From positions 2,483,973-2,547,972 of the forward strand of contig NZ_CP116346.1 in assembly GCF_030254645.1 (NCBI RefSeq): a stretch of DNA of 64,000 bases, given 5' to 3'. Position numbers and translations under genes: made by a program. Shown here piece after piece: positions 7,683-16,260 of this stretch (the first letter of the stretch is position 1; the number at the start of each line of letters is the position of its first letter). This DNA comes from Paucibacter sediminis (GTDB lineage Bacteria > Pseudomonadota > Gammaproteobacteria > Burkholderiales > Burkholderiaceae_C). Below the pieces are notes generated by a model. The model ran no database searches and was not told the DNA's origin. It worked only from the letters and a program-made list of their open reading frames with translations.

Positions 7683-10565
7683 TCAGAACTTGTAGTTCAC
7701 GCCCAGCAGGGTGGCGCGGCCGAAGTAGCGGATGTAGTTGGGCGTGAGCCCCGTGGCATCCGGGGCATTCGGGCCGACCGTCTTGCGGTTCATGGTGGGC
7801 TTGTCGAACAGATTGCTGACCTGCAGCAGCACCGACAGCCCCTTGTAGCTGCCATCCTCGAAGGCGTAGCCGAGCTGCAGGTCGGCCACCTTGTCGGCCG
7901 CCTGCTGCAGGGTGGTCGAGTTCAGGAAGATGTCGCGCGTGGTGGCCGTGAAGGGCGAGCGGTAGCGCTGGCTGATGCGGGCCGAGATGCCGTGGTTCTC
8001 GTAGTAAAGCGTCAGGCTGTTGGACAGGCCCGAGAGGCCGTTCAGTGGCACGTTGCGCTCGGTGCTGACGGTCGGGTCGGGGTTCTGGTCGCGGATCGAG
8101 CTGCTCAGCTTGGAGGCGCTGAACACCAGGCCGTAACCTTCCAGCGCCGGGTGCAGCAGGGCACCTTCCAGCGAGGCCGCGAACTCATAACCCTCCACCT
8201 TGCCGCCCGAGCCATTGGCCGGGCGGATCAGCGGTGCGATCGGCTTGGGCGTCACGCCGGGAGGCGCCACCTGCGGGAAGCCGCTGGCATCCACCGCCGT
8301 CAGCTGGTTGTAGATATAGCTCAGCAGGTTCTTGCGGAAGGCCGCCACCGAGACATAGCTGCGCTTGCCGAAGTAGCGTTCCACCGAGAGGTCGAAGCCG
8401 GTGGCGCGCCAGGGCTTGAGTTCGGGGTTGCCGGCATAGGCGGTGGTCCATTCGCCGGCATGCGGGGTGCCGGCCAGGTCGCCGATCACCGAGGGCGTGC
8501 TGGTGCCGGCGCGCATGTCGACGATATTGGGCCGCACGATGGTGGTGGCGGCGCCGAAGCGGGCGATCCAGTTGTTCCTGAAGTCGGCCACCAGGTTCAG
8601 GCTGGGCAGCACATCGGTGTAGCTGGTGCCGCCGCTGCGCTTGTACAGCAGGGTGGGATCCGGCGCCTCGTCATTGCCGCGGTATTCCCAGCCGTCGGAG
8701 TTCTGCTTCGCATGCGCCACCTGCACGCCGACATTGCCGCGCAGCGAGACGCCGAAGAACTCGCTGTCGATGTCGAGCTTGCCGAAGGCGGTGGTGACCT
8801 TCTCGCGCACATTCGAGTTGTTGGCCACCCATTTGCTGAACTGCCCCTCCTCCAGCGAGACCGTGCCGCCCTGCACCAGCGCCGGCACATCCACGCGCAG
8901 CAGCTCGGGGATGCCGGCCCAGCTCATGTCGAAGGGCGTGCCCACCACCGCGCTGGGGATGCTGCGGATGTAGTTGCCCGCGGCGTCCTTGGACATCAGG
9001 ATGCGGTCCTCGTTCTTGGCCACGTCCTTGCTGCGCTCGGTGTAGTTGACGCCGCCGGTGAGGCCGCTGAAGAAGCCGTCCAGGTCGCGCTTCAGCGAGA
9101 GGCGCAGCGACTTGATCTCGTCCTTGATCTCGGGGTGGCGCACCGCGCCGATCCAGGCCTCGTTGGGCACCCAGTCCATGCCCTGCACGTCGCCGAAGGC
9201 CATCTTGGAGGGATTCGACAGATAGCCAGCCTGCACCGGCGTGAAGGTCTGCGGGCTGCCGTCGATGGGCACGTTCCACTGGTAGGCGCCATAGGTCCAT
9301 TGCTTGGCGGCATGGTCGTAGGGGCCGCCGTAGGCCTCGGTGTAGCGCTCGTTGCGCTTGTCGCGCGAGTAGCTCAGGTCGGCCACGCCCTTCCAGTGAT
9401 CGGAGAGCTTGAGTTCGGTGTTCCAGCCCAGCGCCGCGATATTGTCGGTGCGTTTGGTGTCGAAGTTGCCCACATTGGCCACCAGCTGCGAGGTGGTGGC
9501 GCTGGTGGCATAGGTGTTCTGGCCGATCTGGGTGGTGCCCACATTGGAGAGCGCGGGCGCGATGCCGGCCGACCAGTTGCCGAACAGGCTCTGCGCGAAC
9601 TTGCCGCCCACCTCATGGGTGTCGAACTTGGAGTAGTACAGGTCCAGCTGGCTGTGCAGGCTGTCGTTGGGCTTGTATTCCAGCACCACCATCAGGCCGT
9701 CGCGCACATTCTTCTTGGTGGACGAGGTGGCGGTCCAGAACATCGGCAGCAGGGCCTGGTTGCCACCCACCTGGGCGGGCTTGTTGCCGCTCAGCGGCAG
9801 GCCGAAGGGCGTGTAGTCGCCATATTCCACCAGCTCGGTCTGCTTGGTCTGGCTGGAGGAATCCAGGCGCGCGAAGCCGGCCGCCACGCCGATGGTGTTG
9901 TTGGCGAACTGGTCCACATAGGAGAGGCTGAAGCGCGTGCCGGTGGGACTGGCGACGCCGGGCACCAGGGTGCCGTTGGAGTTGCGCTCGCCGCGCAGGT
10001 TGACGGCGATCTGGCGGCCGCGCGAGTCCAGCGGCCGCACCGTGCGGATGTCCACCGTGCCCGAGAGGCCCTGGCCGATCAGCGTGCCGTCGGGCGTCTT
10101 GTAGACCGAGGCGCCGCTCACCAGCTCGGCCGGGAACTGGTCGAACTCCACCGCACGGCTGTCGTTGCTCGAGACCATCTCGCGGCCGTTCAGCAGCACG
10201 CCGGAGAACTCGGGCGAGAGGCCGCGGATCGAGATCACATTGACGCGCCCATCGGGGCCGCGCTGGCCGGTCAGGCCGGGCAGGCGTGCCAGCGATTCGG
10301 CGATGCTGGCATCGGGCAGCTTGCCCAGGTCTTCGGCCGAGATCACCTCGATGATGGAGTCCGAGCCGCGCTTGAGCGCCACCGAGGACTCGATGCTGCG
10401 GCGGATACCCGTGACCACCACGGTCTCGAGCTGTTCGGGCTGCTGGGCCTGCTGCGCCTGCGCGGCGCCGGCGGCGATGAACAGCAGCGCGCAGGCTGCT
10501 GCCACCGGTTGAACGTCATGGCGGCCGCGGGCGGGCCGCTGGCGATGCTGCTGGGCGGTTTTCAT
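7683..10565 (-). CDS. TonB-dependent outer-membrane receptor (carbohydrate type)
   Basis: A 960-residue outer-membrane transporter. The signal peptide ends near GAAQAQ. A TonB-box-like ETVVVTGIRRSIESS lies just after it, followed by the plug domain (DSIIEVISAEDLGKLPD, SIAESLARLPG, INVISIRG-type segment). A long 22-strand barrel closes with the terminal aromatic VNYKF. The length and the 'GIRRSI.SS...K' plug are those of the Xanthomonas/Caulobacter carbohydrate-linked TonB receptors that work without SusD. The start at 10565 has an excellent AAGGAG five bases upstream. An operator palindrome at 10606-10619 precedes it. With the downstream halogenase and the surrounding glycosidases it likely imports beta-glucan oligosaccharides across the outer membrane. 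Confidence 0.93.
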   Translation of the reverse strand: MKTAQQHRQRPARGRHDVQPVAAACALLFIAAGAAQAQQAQQPEQLETVVVTGIRRSIESSVALKRGSDSIIEVISAEDLGKLPDASIAESLARLPGLTGQRGPDGRVNVISIRGLSPEFSGVLLNGREMVSSNDSRAVEFDQFPAELVSGASVYKTPDGTLIGQGLSGTVDIRTVRPLDSRGRQIAVNLRGERNSNGTLVPGVASPTGTRFSLSYVDQFANNTIGVAAGFARLDSSSQTKQTELVEYGDYTPFGLPLSGNKPAQVGGNQALLPMFWTATSSTKKNVRDGLMVVLEYKPNDSLHSQLDLYYSKFDTHEVGGKFAQSLFGNWSAGIAPALSNVGTTQIGQNTYATSATTSQLVANVGNFDTKRTDNIAALGWNTELKLSDHWKGVADLSYSRDKRNERYTEAYGGPYDHAAKQWTYGAYQWNVPIDGSPQTFTPVQAGYLSNPSKMAFGDVQGMDWVPNEAWIGAVRHPEIKDEIKSLRLSLKRDLDGFFSGLTGGVNYTERSKDVAKNEDRILMSKDAAGNYIRSIPSAVVGTPFDMSWAGIPELLRVDVPALVQGGTVSLEEGQFSKWVANNSNVREKVTTAFGKLDIDSEFFGVSLRGNVGVQVAHAKQNSDGWEYRGNDEAPDPTLLYKRSGGTSYTDVLPSLNLVADFRNNWIARFGAATTIVRPNIVDMRAGTSTPSVIGDLAGTPHAGEWTTAYAGNPELKPWRATGFDLSVERYFGKRSYVSVAAFRKNLLSYIYNQLTAVDASGFPQVAPPGVTPKPIAPLIRPANGSGGKVEGYEFAASLEGALLHPALEGYGLVFSASKLSSSIRDQNPDPTVSTERNVPLNGLSGLSNSLTLYYENHGISARISQRYRSPFTATTRDIFLNSTTLQQAADKVADLQLGYAFEDGSYKGLSVLLQVSNLFDKPTMNRKTVGPNAPDATGLTPNYIRYFGRATLLGVNYKF

Positions 10566-10605
10566 AGGTCTCCTTATGTGTTGTCGGTCAGCTTCTTCAA
10601 ATGCC

Positions 10606-10619
10606 TGAAAGCGCTTTCA
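10606..10619 (-). promoter_or_regulatory. LacI-type operator in front of the TonB-dependent receptor
   Basis: Perfect palindrome TGAAAGCGCTTTCA, identical to the sites at 1487-1500 and 16198-16211. It lies 41 bases upstream of the receptor start. The surrounding 10620-10650 stretch (GTTTTCTCAAATTTAAC on the + strand) is AT-rich compared with its setting and probably contains the promoter, including a TTGAGA hexamer on the - strand next to the operator. It gives the receptor-halogenase pair its own regulated promoter, separate from the ABC operon upstream. Confidence 0.8.
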
Positions 10620-10712
10620 CGTTTTCTCAAATTTAACTGGTCCGGCTGCGCGCCTTCTCCAGACTTACCCTAGCGAGTGATTCGCGCCACATGGCCGTGG
10701 CGCCGGTTCTCT

Positions 10713-11762
10713 TCAGTCCAGGCCGCGGCCCTGGGCATCAAAGCCCAGCGCCTGGCCGGCGGCGGCCGCGAGGCCGACCGCAGCGCCGCTGTGCAAGCCC
10801 GGCGCGCCGGCCGCCAGCTTGGCGGTCAGCAGTTCGGCGATGCCGTCCACGCGCAGGTGCACGATGGAGACATCGCCCAGATGCTCGGCCAGCACCACGC
10901 TGGCGGGCACGCCACCCTCGGCGAGCCGCAGATGCTCGGGGCGCAGGCCCAGGCGCTGTGCGTCCGGCTGGGCGGCAGCGCCCAGCAGCGCCCAGAGCTG
11001 CCGGTGCGCCGCGCTGGCCCCGGCCCCGGGGCGATCCACGAAGTTGATGCGCGGTGCGCCGATGAAGCCGGCCACGAACTCGTTGGCCGGGCGCTGGTAG
11101 AGCGTGAGCGGGGCGCCCAGCTGCTCGATGCGACCCTGCCGGAACACGGCGATGCGGTCGCCCATGGTCATGGCTTCGACCTGGTCGTGGGTTACGTAAA
11201 TCATCGTCGTGCCCAGCTCGCGGTGCAGGCGCGTCAGTTCGATGCGCATGTCCACGCGCAGCGCGGCGTCGAGATTGGAAAGCGGCTCGTCGAACAGGAA
11301 CACCTTGGGCTTGCGCACGATGGCGCGGCCGATCGCCACGCGCTGGCGCTGGCCGCCCGAGAGTTCCTTGGGATAGCGTCCCAGCAGCTCGGTGATGCGC
11401 AGGATCTCCGCGCTGCGGCCCACCTGCTGCTGGCGCTCGGACTTGCTCACGCCGGCCATCTTGAGCGCGAAGCCCATGTTCTCGGCCACCGTCATGTGCG
11501 GGTAGAGCGCGTAGCTCTGGAACACCATGGCGGCGCCGCGGTCGGCCGGGCGCAGCTCGTTGGCGCGCTGGCCGTCGATCAGCAGCTCGCCGCCGCTGAT
11601 CTCCTCCAGGCCGGCGATCATGCGCAGCGTGGTGCTCTTGCCGCAGCCCGAGGGGCCGACGAAGACCATGAACTCGCCATCGCGCACCTCCAGGTCCAGC
11701 CCCTGGATGACTTCGTTCTGTTCGTAGCGCTTGCGCAGGCCGCGCAGGGTCACTTGTCCCAT
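10713..11762 (-). CDS. ABC sugar importer ATP-binding protein (MalK/UgpC-like)
   Basis: Cytoplasmic nucleotide-binding subunit of the importer whose permeases lie upstream in the same operon; 349 residues. Walker A is GPSGCGKST, the signature LSGGQRQR, and Walker B is VFLFDEPLSNLD. The D-loop and the switch His (YVTHDQ) are intact. After about residue 235 comes a short regulatory OB domain (FIGAPRINFV). I chose ATG 11762 (MGQVTLRGL), which sits 16 bases after the GH1 stop. It is the last gene of the SBP-permease-permease-GH1-ATPase operon. Subunits of this subfamily often serve several transporters, which fits the extra binding protein at 3060-4310. Confidence 0.93.
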   Translation of the reverse strand: MGQVTLRGLRKRYEQNEVIQGLDLEVRDGEFMVFVGPSGCGKSTTLRMIAGLEEISGGELLIDGQRANELRPADRGAAMVFQSYALYPHMTVAENMGFALKMAGVSKSERQQQVGRSAEILRITELLGRYPKELSGGQRQRVAIGRAIVRKPKVFLFDEPLSNLDAALRVDMRIELTRLHRELGTTMIYVTHDQVEAMTMGDRIAVFRQGRIEQLGAPLTLYQRPANEFVAGFIGAPRINFVDRPGAGASAAHRQLWALLGAAAQPDAQRLGLRPEHLRLAEGGVPASVVLAEHLGDVSIVHLRVDGIAELLTAKLAAGAPGLHSGAAVGLAAAAGQALGFDAQGRGLD

Positions 11763-11778
11763 CTGATCGCCCTCGCTG

Positions 11779-13122
11779 TCAGCGCACTGCGCGCTGCTGT
11801 TGCAGGAATTCGCGGTACCAGCGTGCGCTGTCCTTGAGCGTGCGCTGCTGGCTGGCGTAATCCACATGCACGATGCCGAAGCGCTTCTCGTAGCCCGAGG
11901 CCCATTCGAAGTTGTCCATCAGGCTCCACACCATATAGCCGCCCATGCGCACGCCCTGGCGCATGGCCTCGGCCACCGCGGCGATGTGGGCCGCGATGTA
12001 GCGGGTGCGGCCCTCGTCGTGCACGCGGCCGTCGGCGCTCAGCACATCCTTGAAGGCGCCGCCGTTTTCGGTCACGAACAGCGGCGGCACCGGATAGTCG
12101 CGCTGCAGGCGCAGCAGCAGTTCGGTGAGGCCCTCGGGGTAGACCTCCCAGCCCATGTCGGTGACCTCGCGGCCGCTGCTGTGCACGTCCCAGGGCTGGC
12201 CCGCGCTGACCACCGAGCGCGAGTAGTAGTTGACGCCCAGGAAGTCCATCGCCGCGGTGATGGCCTGCATATCGGCGGGCTGCACCGCGGGTGCGTCGCC
12301 GCCCAGCTCGTCCAGCACGTCCTGCGGATAGCGGCCCTTGAACAGCGGGTCCATGTACCAGCGCAGCAGGCGGCCGTCTTCCAGCCGGGCCTTGGCGCGG
12401 TCGGCCGCCGCGTCGCTGGCCGGGTGCATGGGCGAGAGGTTCAGCACGATGCCCAGCTCGGCCTTGCAGCCCTGGGCGCGCAGGGCCTGCAGCGCCAGCC
12501 CGTGGCTCAGCAGCAGGTGGTGCGAGACCTGCGCGGCCAGCTTGCGGTCCTTCAGGCCCGGTGCGAACACACCGCTTTCATGGCCCAGCTGCGCCACCAC
12601 CCAGGGTTCGTTGTGGGTGGCGATCGAGACCACCCGGTCGCCCAGGCGCGCTGCCATGCCGCAGGCGTACTCGACAAAGCGCTGCACCGTCTCGCGGCTG
12701 CCCCAGCCGCCGATGTCCTGCAGCGCCTGTGGCAGGTCCCAGTGGTTGAGCGTCAGATAGGGCTTGATGCCGCGCGCCAGCAGGCCGTCCACCAGGCGCT
12801 CGTAAAAGGCCAGGCCGGCCTCGTTCCAGGCACCGCTGCCGCTGGGGCGTACGCGCGGCCAGGAGACCGAGAAGCGGTAGGCATCCACGCCCAGGCCGGC
12901 GATCAGGTCCAGGTCCTGCTCCCAGCGCTGGTAATGCTCGCAGGCGATGTCGCCGTTGCTGGCGTCGGCGATCGCGCCGGGCTGGCGGCAGAAGCTGTCC
13001 CAGATGGAAGGGCCCTTGCCATCGGCGCTGGCGGCGCCCTCGATCTGGAAGGCGCTGGTGGCCACGCCCCAGACGAAGCCGGGCGGGAAGGATGTAGAAG
13101 ATGAGTCTGGCAGGTGTTGCAT
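11779..13122 (-). CDS. GH1 beta-glucosidase
   Basis: Cytoplasmic GH1 beta-glucosidase of 447 residues, the normal length for a bacterial BglA/BglB. The N-terminal FVWGVATSAFQIEG is diagnostic. The acid/base is E172 in THNEPW and the nucleophile E352 in FVTENGG. Aglycone/glycone residues YRFSVSWPR and NHWDLPQAL are present, and VWSLMDNFEWASGY is the C-terminal glycone-binding block. No signal peptide is seen. Its ATG (13122) overlaps the stop of the MalG-like permease (TAATG), so it is translationally coupled to the transporter. It would hydrolyse imported cellobiose-, laminaribiose- or gentiobiose-type oligomers to glucose, which Glk then phosphorylates. Confidence 0.95.
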   Translation of the reverse strand: MQHLPDSSSTSFPPGFVWGVATSAFQIEGAASADGKGPSIWDSFCRQPGAIADASNGDIACEHYQRWEQDLDLIAGLGVDAYRFSVSWPRVRPSGSGAWNEAGLAFYERLVDGLLARGIKPYLTLNHWDLPQALQDIGGWGSRETVQRFVEYACGMAARLGDRVVSIATHNEPWVVAQLGHESGVFAPGLKDRKLAAQVSHHLLLSHGLALQALRAQGCKAELGIVLNLSPMHPASDAAADRAKARLEDGRLLRWYMDPLFKGRYPQDVLDELGGDAPAVQPADMQAITAAMDFLGVNYYSRSVVSAGQPWDVHSSGREVTDMGWEVYPEGLTELLLRLQRDYPVPPLFVTENGGAFKDVLSADGRVHDEGRTRYIAAHIAAVAEAMRQGVRMGGYMVWSLMDNFEWASGYEKRFGIVHVDYASQQRTLKDSARWYREFLQQQRAVR

Positions 13123-13952
13123 TACTTGACGGCGCCCACGGTGAGGCCCGAGATGAGTTGTTTGGAGCACAGCACGAAGAGCACGATGAGCGGCAGGGTG
13201 GCGATGGCCGAGCCGGCCATCAGCGCGCCCCATTCGGTGTCCACCGGGCTCTGCAGGCTGCGCAGGGCGAGCGGCAGGGTGTACATATCGGGCGAGCGCA
13301 TCACCACCAGCGGCCCGATGAAGTTGTTCCAGGAAGCGATGAAGGTGATCAGCCCGAGCGTGCCCAGCGCCGGCTTGAGCAGGGGCAGCACGATGCGCGC
13401 GTAGATGCCCAGCTCGCTGCAGCCATCCATGCGCGCCGCCTCCACCAGCTCGCGCGGAATCGCGCTGCCGACGAACTGGCGCATCAGGAAGATGCCGAAG
13501 GCGCTGGCGGCGCCGGGGATGTAGAGGGCGCGCGGCTGATCGATCCAGCCCAGCAGATCCATGATCATGAAGCTGGGGATCATGTTCATGAAGCTGGGCA
13601 GCAGCATGGTGCCCATCACCAGGGCGAACAGGGCCTTCTTGAAGCGGAACTCGAACATCGCGAAGGCATAGCCGCCCATCGAGCAGAACAGCAGGGTCAG
13701 CAGCGTGGAGGCGATGCCCACATAAAGGCTCCAGCCCAGATTGCGCCAGAACGGCAGGCGCTTGGTGAGGATGGCCAGGTTGTTCGCCAGGTCGTCGCCG
13801 AACCACATCGGTGGGGGCAGGCTGAAGATCTCGCTGCGCGAATGCGTGGCGAACACGAACATGAAGTAGAAGGGCGCCAGCATGATGAGCGTGCCGAGGC
13901 CGACCAGACAGTAGGCGGCCCAGGGGGCCATGTGTTGGGCTTGTCGTCTCAT
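13122..13952 (-). CDS. ABC sugar transporter permease (MalG/LacG-like)
   Basis: Inner-membrane permease of the carbohydrate uptake transporter-1 family, 276 residues, with six predicted transmembrane segments. The first is AAYCLVGLGTLIMLAPFYFM. The cytoplasmic coupling motif is EAARMDGCSELGIYARIVLP (EAA...G...LP), which docks on the ATPase. It follows the MalF-like partner by 7 bases and overlaps the GH1 start. Together with the partner it forms the translocation pore for the glucoside importer. Confidence 0.93.
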   Translation of the reverse strand: MRRQAQHMAPWAAYCLVGLGTLIMLAPFYFMFVFATHSRSEIFSLPPPMWFGDDLANNLAILTKRLPFWRNLGWSLYVGIASTLLTLLFCSMGGYAFAMFEFRFKKALFALVMGTMLLPSFMNMIPSFMIMDLLGWIDQPRALYIPGAASAFGIFLMRQFVGSAIPRELVEAARMDGCSELGIYARIVLPLLKPALGTLGLITFIASWNNFIGPLVVMRSPDMYTLPLALRSLQSPVDTEWGALMAGSAIATLPLIVLFVLCSKQLISGLTVGAVK

Positions 13953-13959
13953 CTCGTGC

Positions 13960-14880
13960 TCAGCGTGTGCGCGGGCGGAAGGCGCGGTTGGTCAGCCAGG
14001 TGAGCAGGGCCACCACCAGGAACAGCAGCCAGGACATCGCGCTGGCGGCGCCGAAGTCGTTGAAGTCGAAGGCGTTGCGGTAGAGATAGACCGCGGCCGT
14101 CATGCCGGCCTGGTCGGAGCCGCCCTTGCCGCCGGTGAGGATGAAGGGCTCCTCGAACAGCTGCAGGCCACCGATCACGCTCAGCGTGACGCCGAAGAAG
14201 ATCATCGGCCGGATGCTGGGCAGTGTGATGTGGAAGAACTGCTGCAGGCGGCCGGCGCCGTCCATGGTGGCGGCCTCGTAGAGATCGGGCGGGATGGTCT
14301 GCAGGGCGGCGAGATAGAGCACCACGTTGAAGCCCACATAGCGCCAGAACACGATCATCGAGATGGCGGGCTTGAGGGCATCGGGGTCGTTGAGCCAGTC
14401 CACCGCCTGTGCCGGCAGCAGGGCGCCCAGCAGCGGCACTTCGCGCAGCAGCGCCAGCAGCAGGTTGATGAGGCCGTAGTCGGTCGAGAACAGCGAGCTG
14501 AACAGGATCGCGATGGCCACCGAGGAGGTGATGTAGGGCAGGAAGTAGGCCCCCACCACGGCATTGCGCCAGCGCTTGAAGCCCAGGTGCAGAAAGCTCG
14601 CCAGCGGGATCGCCACCAGGTGCTGGGGCAGGCCGGAGGCCAGCGCCAGCCAGCCGGTGTTGGCGAGCGATTTCCAGAACCATTCGTCCCGCAGCGCGAA
14701 GGCGAAGTTGTCCAGGCCGACGTAGTGCATCGCCGCCAGGCCGCTGGTGGGCTCCCAGCTCTGGAACGAGAGGTAGAGCGAGAAGGCCAGCGGGAACAGG
14801 CCGAACACCAGGAACAGCAGCAGAAAGGGTGCCAGCAGGGCATAGGGCGCCCAGCGCGGGGAGAGGCGGAGGTGCTTCAT
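13960..14880 (-). CDS. ABC sugar transporter permease (MalF/LacF-like)
   Basis: Inner-membrane permease partner of 306 residues, six predicted transmembrane helices. The EAA loop is EAATMDGAGRLQQFFHITLP. It begins with an Arg-rich cytoplasmic N-terminus (MKHLRLSPRW) and a hydrophobic helix rich in Leu and Phe. It lies 12 bases after the binding-protein stop and 7 bases before the second permease, the usual order SBP-F-G. CUT1-type transporters of this composition typically move di- and oligosaccharides, matching the GH1 enzyme next in the operon. Confidence 0.93.
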   Translation of the reverse strand: MKHLRLSPRWAPYALLAPFLLLFLVFGLFPLAFSLYLSFQSWEPTSGLAAMHYVGLDNFAFALRDEWFWKSLANTGWLALASGLPQHLVAIPLASFLHLGFKRWRNAVVGAYFLPYITSSVAIAILFSSLFSTDYGLINLLLALLREVPLLGALLPAQAVDWLNDPDALKPAISMIVFWRYVGFNVVLYLAALQTIPPDLYEAATMDGAGRLQQFFHITLPSIRPMIFFGVTLSVIGGLQLFEEPFILTGGKGGSDQAGMTAAVYLYRNAFDFNDFGAASAMSWLLFLVVALLTWLTNRAFRPRTR

Positions 14881-14892
14881 GGTCTTGTTGTC

Positions 14893-16149
14893 TCAGCGCA
14901 GCGCGCGTTGCTGCAGCAGGCGTTGGGCGTCGGCCAGGGCGCGATCGATGGCCTTGCCGCGCTCCAGCACCTTGTCGAGCTCGGTATCGATCACCTCGCG
15001 TGCAAAAGCGTCCTGCTTGTGCACCTGCACTGCGCGGATCTGGCCGGCCGCGGTGCGCCAGTCGCGCCGCGCGCGCTGGCCACCCAGGAAGGCCAGGGGT
15101 TCGTCGAAGAAGGCGTCGTCATAGGTCTCCAGCAGGGCTGGAAAGGCGTCCTGCGACTTGAAGGCCGCCAGCTGGCGCGCGCGGTTCAGCGTCATCAGCT
15201 GGATGAACTGCCAGGCCAGCGGCTTGTTGGCCGCATCGGCCAGGCGCGGGATGGCGAAGAAGGTGCCGCCATAGGCCGCGAAGGCGCCCTCGGGCAGCTG
15301 CGCGGCGCGCCACAGGCCGCGTGTGCTGGGCGCCAGCCAGTTGTTCAGATGCCCGGCCAGCCAGGCCCCCGACATCTGGGTGGCGACGCCGCCGCGTTTG
15401 AAGCCCTCGCTCCAGTCGGAGGACCAGGCGGTCACGCGCGCATCGAGCTTTTGCTGGCGCACCGCACGCGCCAGCTCGAAGGCGCGCACGAAGCGCGCCG
15501 TGGTCACCAGCGGGCGCGAGTCCTTGTCGAAGTACATGCCCTCGCCGGGCTGGATGCCGGTGCGTATCAGGATGTCCTTCATGTCGCGGGCATGGGCCAG
15601 CAGGTAGGCGCCGGTGGCGGCCTTGATCTTCACGCCGGCGGCCACATAGCCCTCCCAGCTGCCGGTCAGATTGGCCTCGCCGAGGCCGGCCTTGGCGAGC
15701 AGGTCCTGGCGGTAGAGCAGGGTGCCGGGGCCGATGTCGGTGGGCACGGCCAGCACCGCGCCGGCGGGCGTGCTGGCCTGCTCGAAGGCATAGGGGACGA
15801 AGCGCGCCTGGTAGCGCCGCAGCTCGTAGGGCGGGCGCGCCAGGTCTTCCAGCCCGGCGCCCTGGGCAAAGCGGCCCAGATAGCCCACCTCCAGCGCCAT
15901 CACATCGGGCAGGTAGACGGCGGTGGAGAGCGCCGTGGTCATGGCGGTGTGGTGGTCGTTGAGCTCGCGGCTCACCACCTTCACCGCCACCGTCGGATGC
16001 AGCTGCTGCCAGGCCGGCAGGGCGGCGCGCACGATCTCGTCCACGGCGGGGAAGGCGGCCACGGTGATGCTCTGCTGGGCCGCGGCCGGCCCGGCCAGCA
16101 GCCCCACGCTCGTACAGATGCCAACCAAGGTCCGGGCCGCAAGCCGCAT
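14893..16149 (-). CDS. ABC sugar transporter substrate-binding protein (operon copy)
   Basis: Periplasmic binding protein of 418 residues. The Sec signal peptide ends at GPAAAQQ, followed by SITVAAFPAVDEI. It is a close paralogue of the protein at 3060-4310 along its whole length. First gene of the SBP-permease-permease-GH1-ATPase operon. The operator palindrome at 16198-16211 lies 49 bases upstream and a GGAG ribosome-binding site precedes the ATG (16149). It delivers the sugar, probably a beta-gluco-oligosaccharide, to the MalFG-like pore. Confidence 0.92.
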   Translation of the reverse strand: MRLAARTLVGICTSVGLLAGPAAAQQSITVAAFPAVDEIVRAALPAWQQLHPTVAVKVVSRELNDHHTAMTTALSTAVYLPDVMALEVGYLGRFAQGAGLEDLARPPYELRRYQARFVPYAFEQASTPAGAVLAVPTDIGPGTLLYRQDLLAKAGLGEANLTGSWEGYVAAGVKIKAATGAYLLAHARDMKDILIRTGIQPGEGMYFDKDSRPLVTTARFVRAFELARAVRQQKLDARVTAWSSDWSEGFKRGGVATQMSGAWLAGHLNNWLAPSTRGLWRAAQLPEGAFAAYGGTFFAIPRLADAANKPLAWQFIQLMTLNRARQLAAFKSQDAFPALLETYDDAFFDEPLAFLGGQRARRDWRTAAGQIRAVQVHKQDAFAREVIDTELDKVLERGKAIDRALADAQRLLQQRALR

Positions 16150-16187
16150 GCCGATGTCTCCGCCGCGCCTGTCGACGCCGTCGTTAT

Positions 16188-16211
16188 GTGATGTTTATGA
16201 AAGCGCTTTCA
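16188..16211 (-). promoter_or_regulatory. LacI-type operator in front of the ABC/GH1 operon
   Basis: Perfect palindrome TGAAAGCGCTTTCA at 16198-16211, followed toward the gene by ATAAACATCAC-type sequence (16188-16197). The 24-base block matches the glk-proximal block at 1477-1500 at 23 positions, beyond what the palindrome alone requires, so part of the promoter or a second contact seems conserved. It is 50 bases downstream of nothing but the LacI-gene stop region, and faces the binding-protein gene. Confidence 0.8.
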
Positions 16212-16260
16212 TGATAAGTGGCGGGCGGCCTCGATGTCAATCGAGGGTAATTGCCGGGGC

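Noticed and set aside
5237-10673. Very long open frames on the + strand (5237-7747 and 7581-10673) opposite the propeller, halogenase and receptor genes
   Set aside because: They run antisense to well-supported genes, encode Gly/Ala/Arg-rich low-complexity text with no family signature, and are an expected result of high GC in the antisense phase.
13930-16191. Open frame of 753 codons on the + strand opposite permease and binding protein
   Set aside because: Antisense shadow of the ABC operon; all family motifs lie on the - strand.
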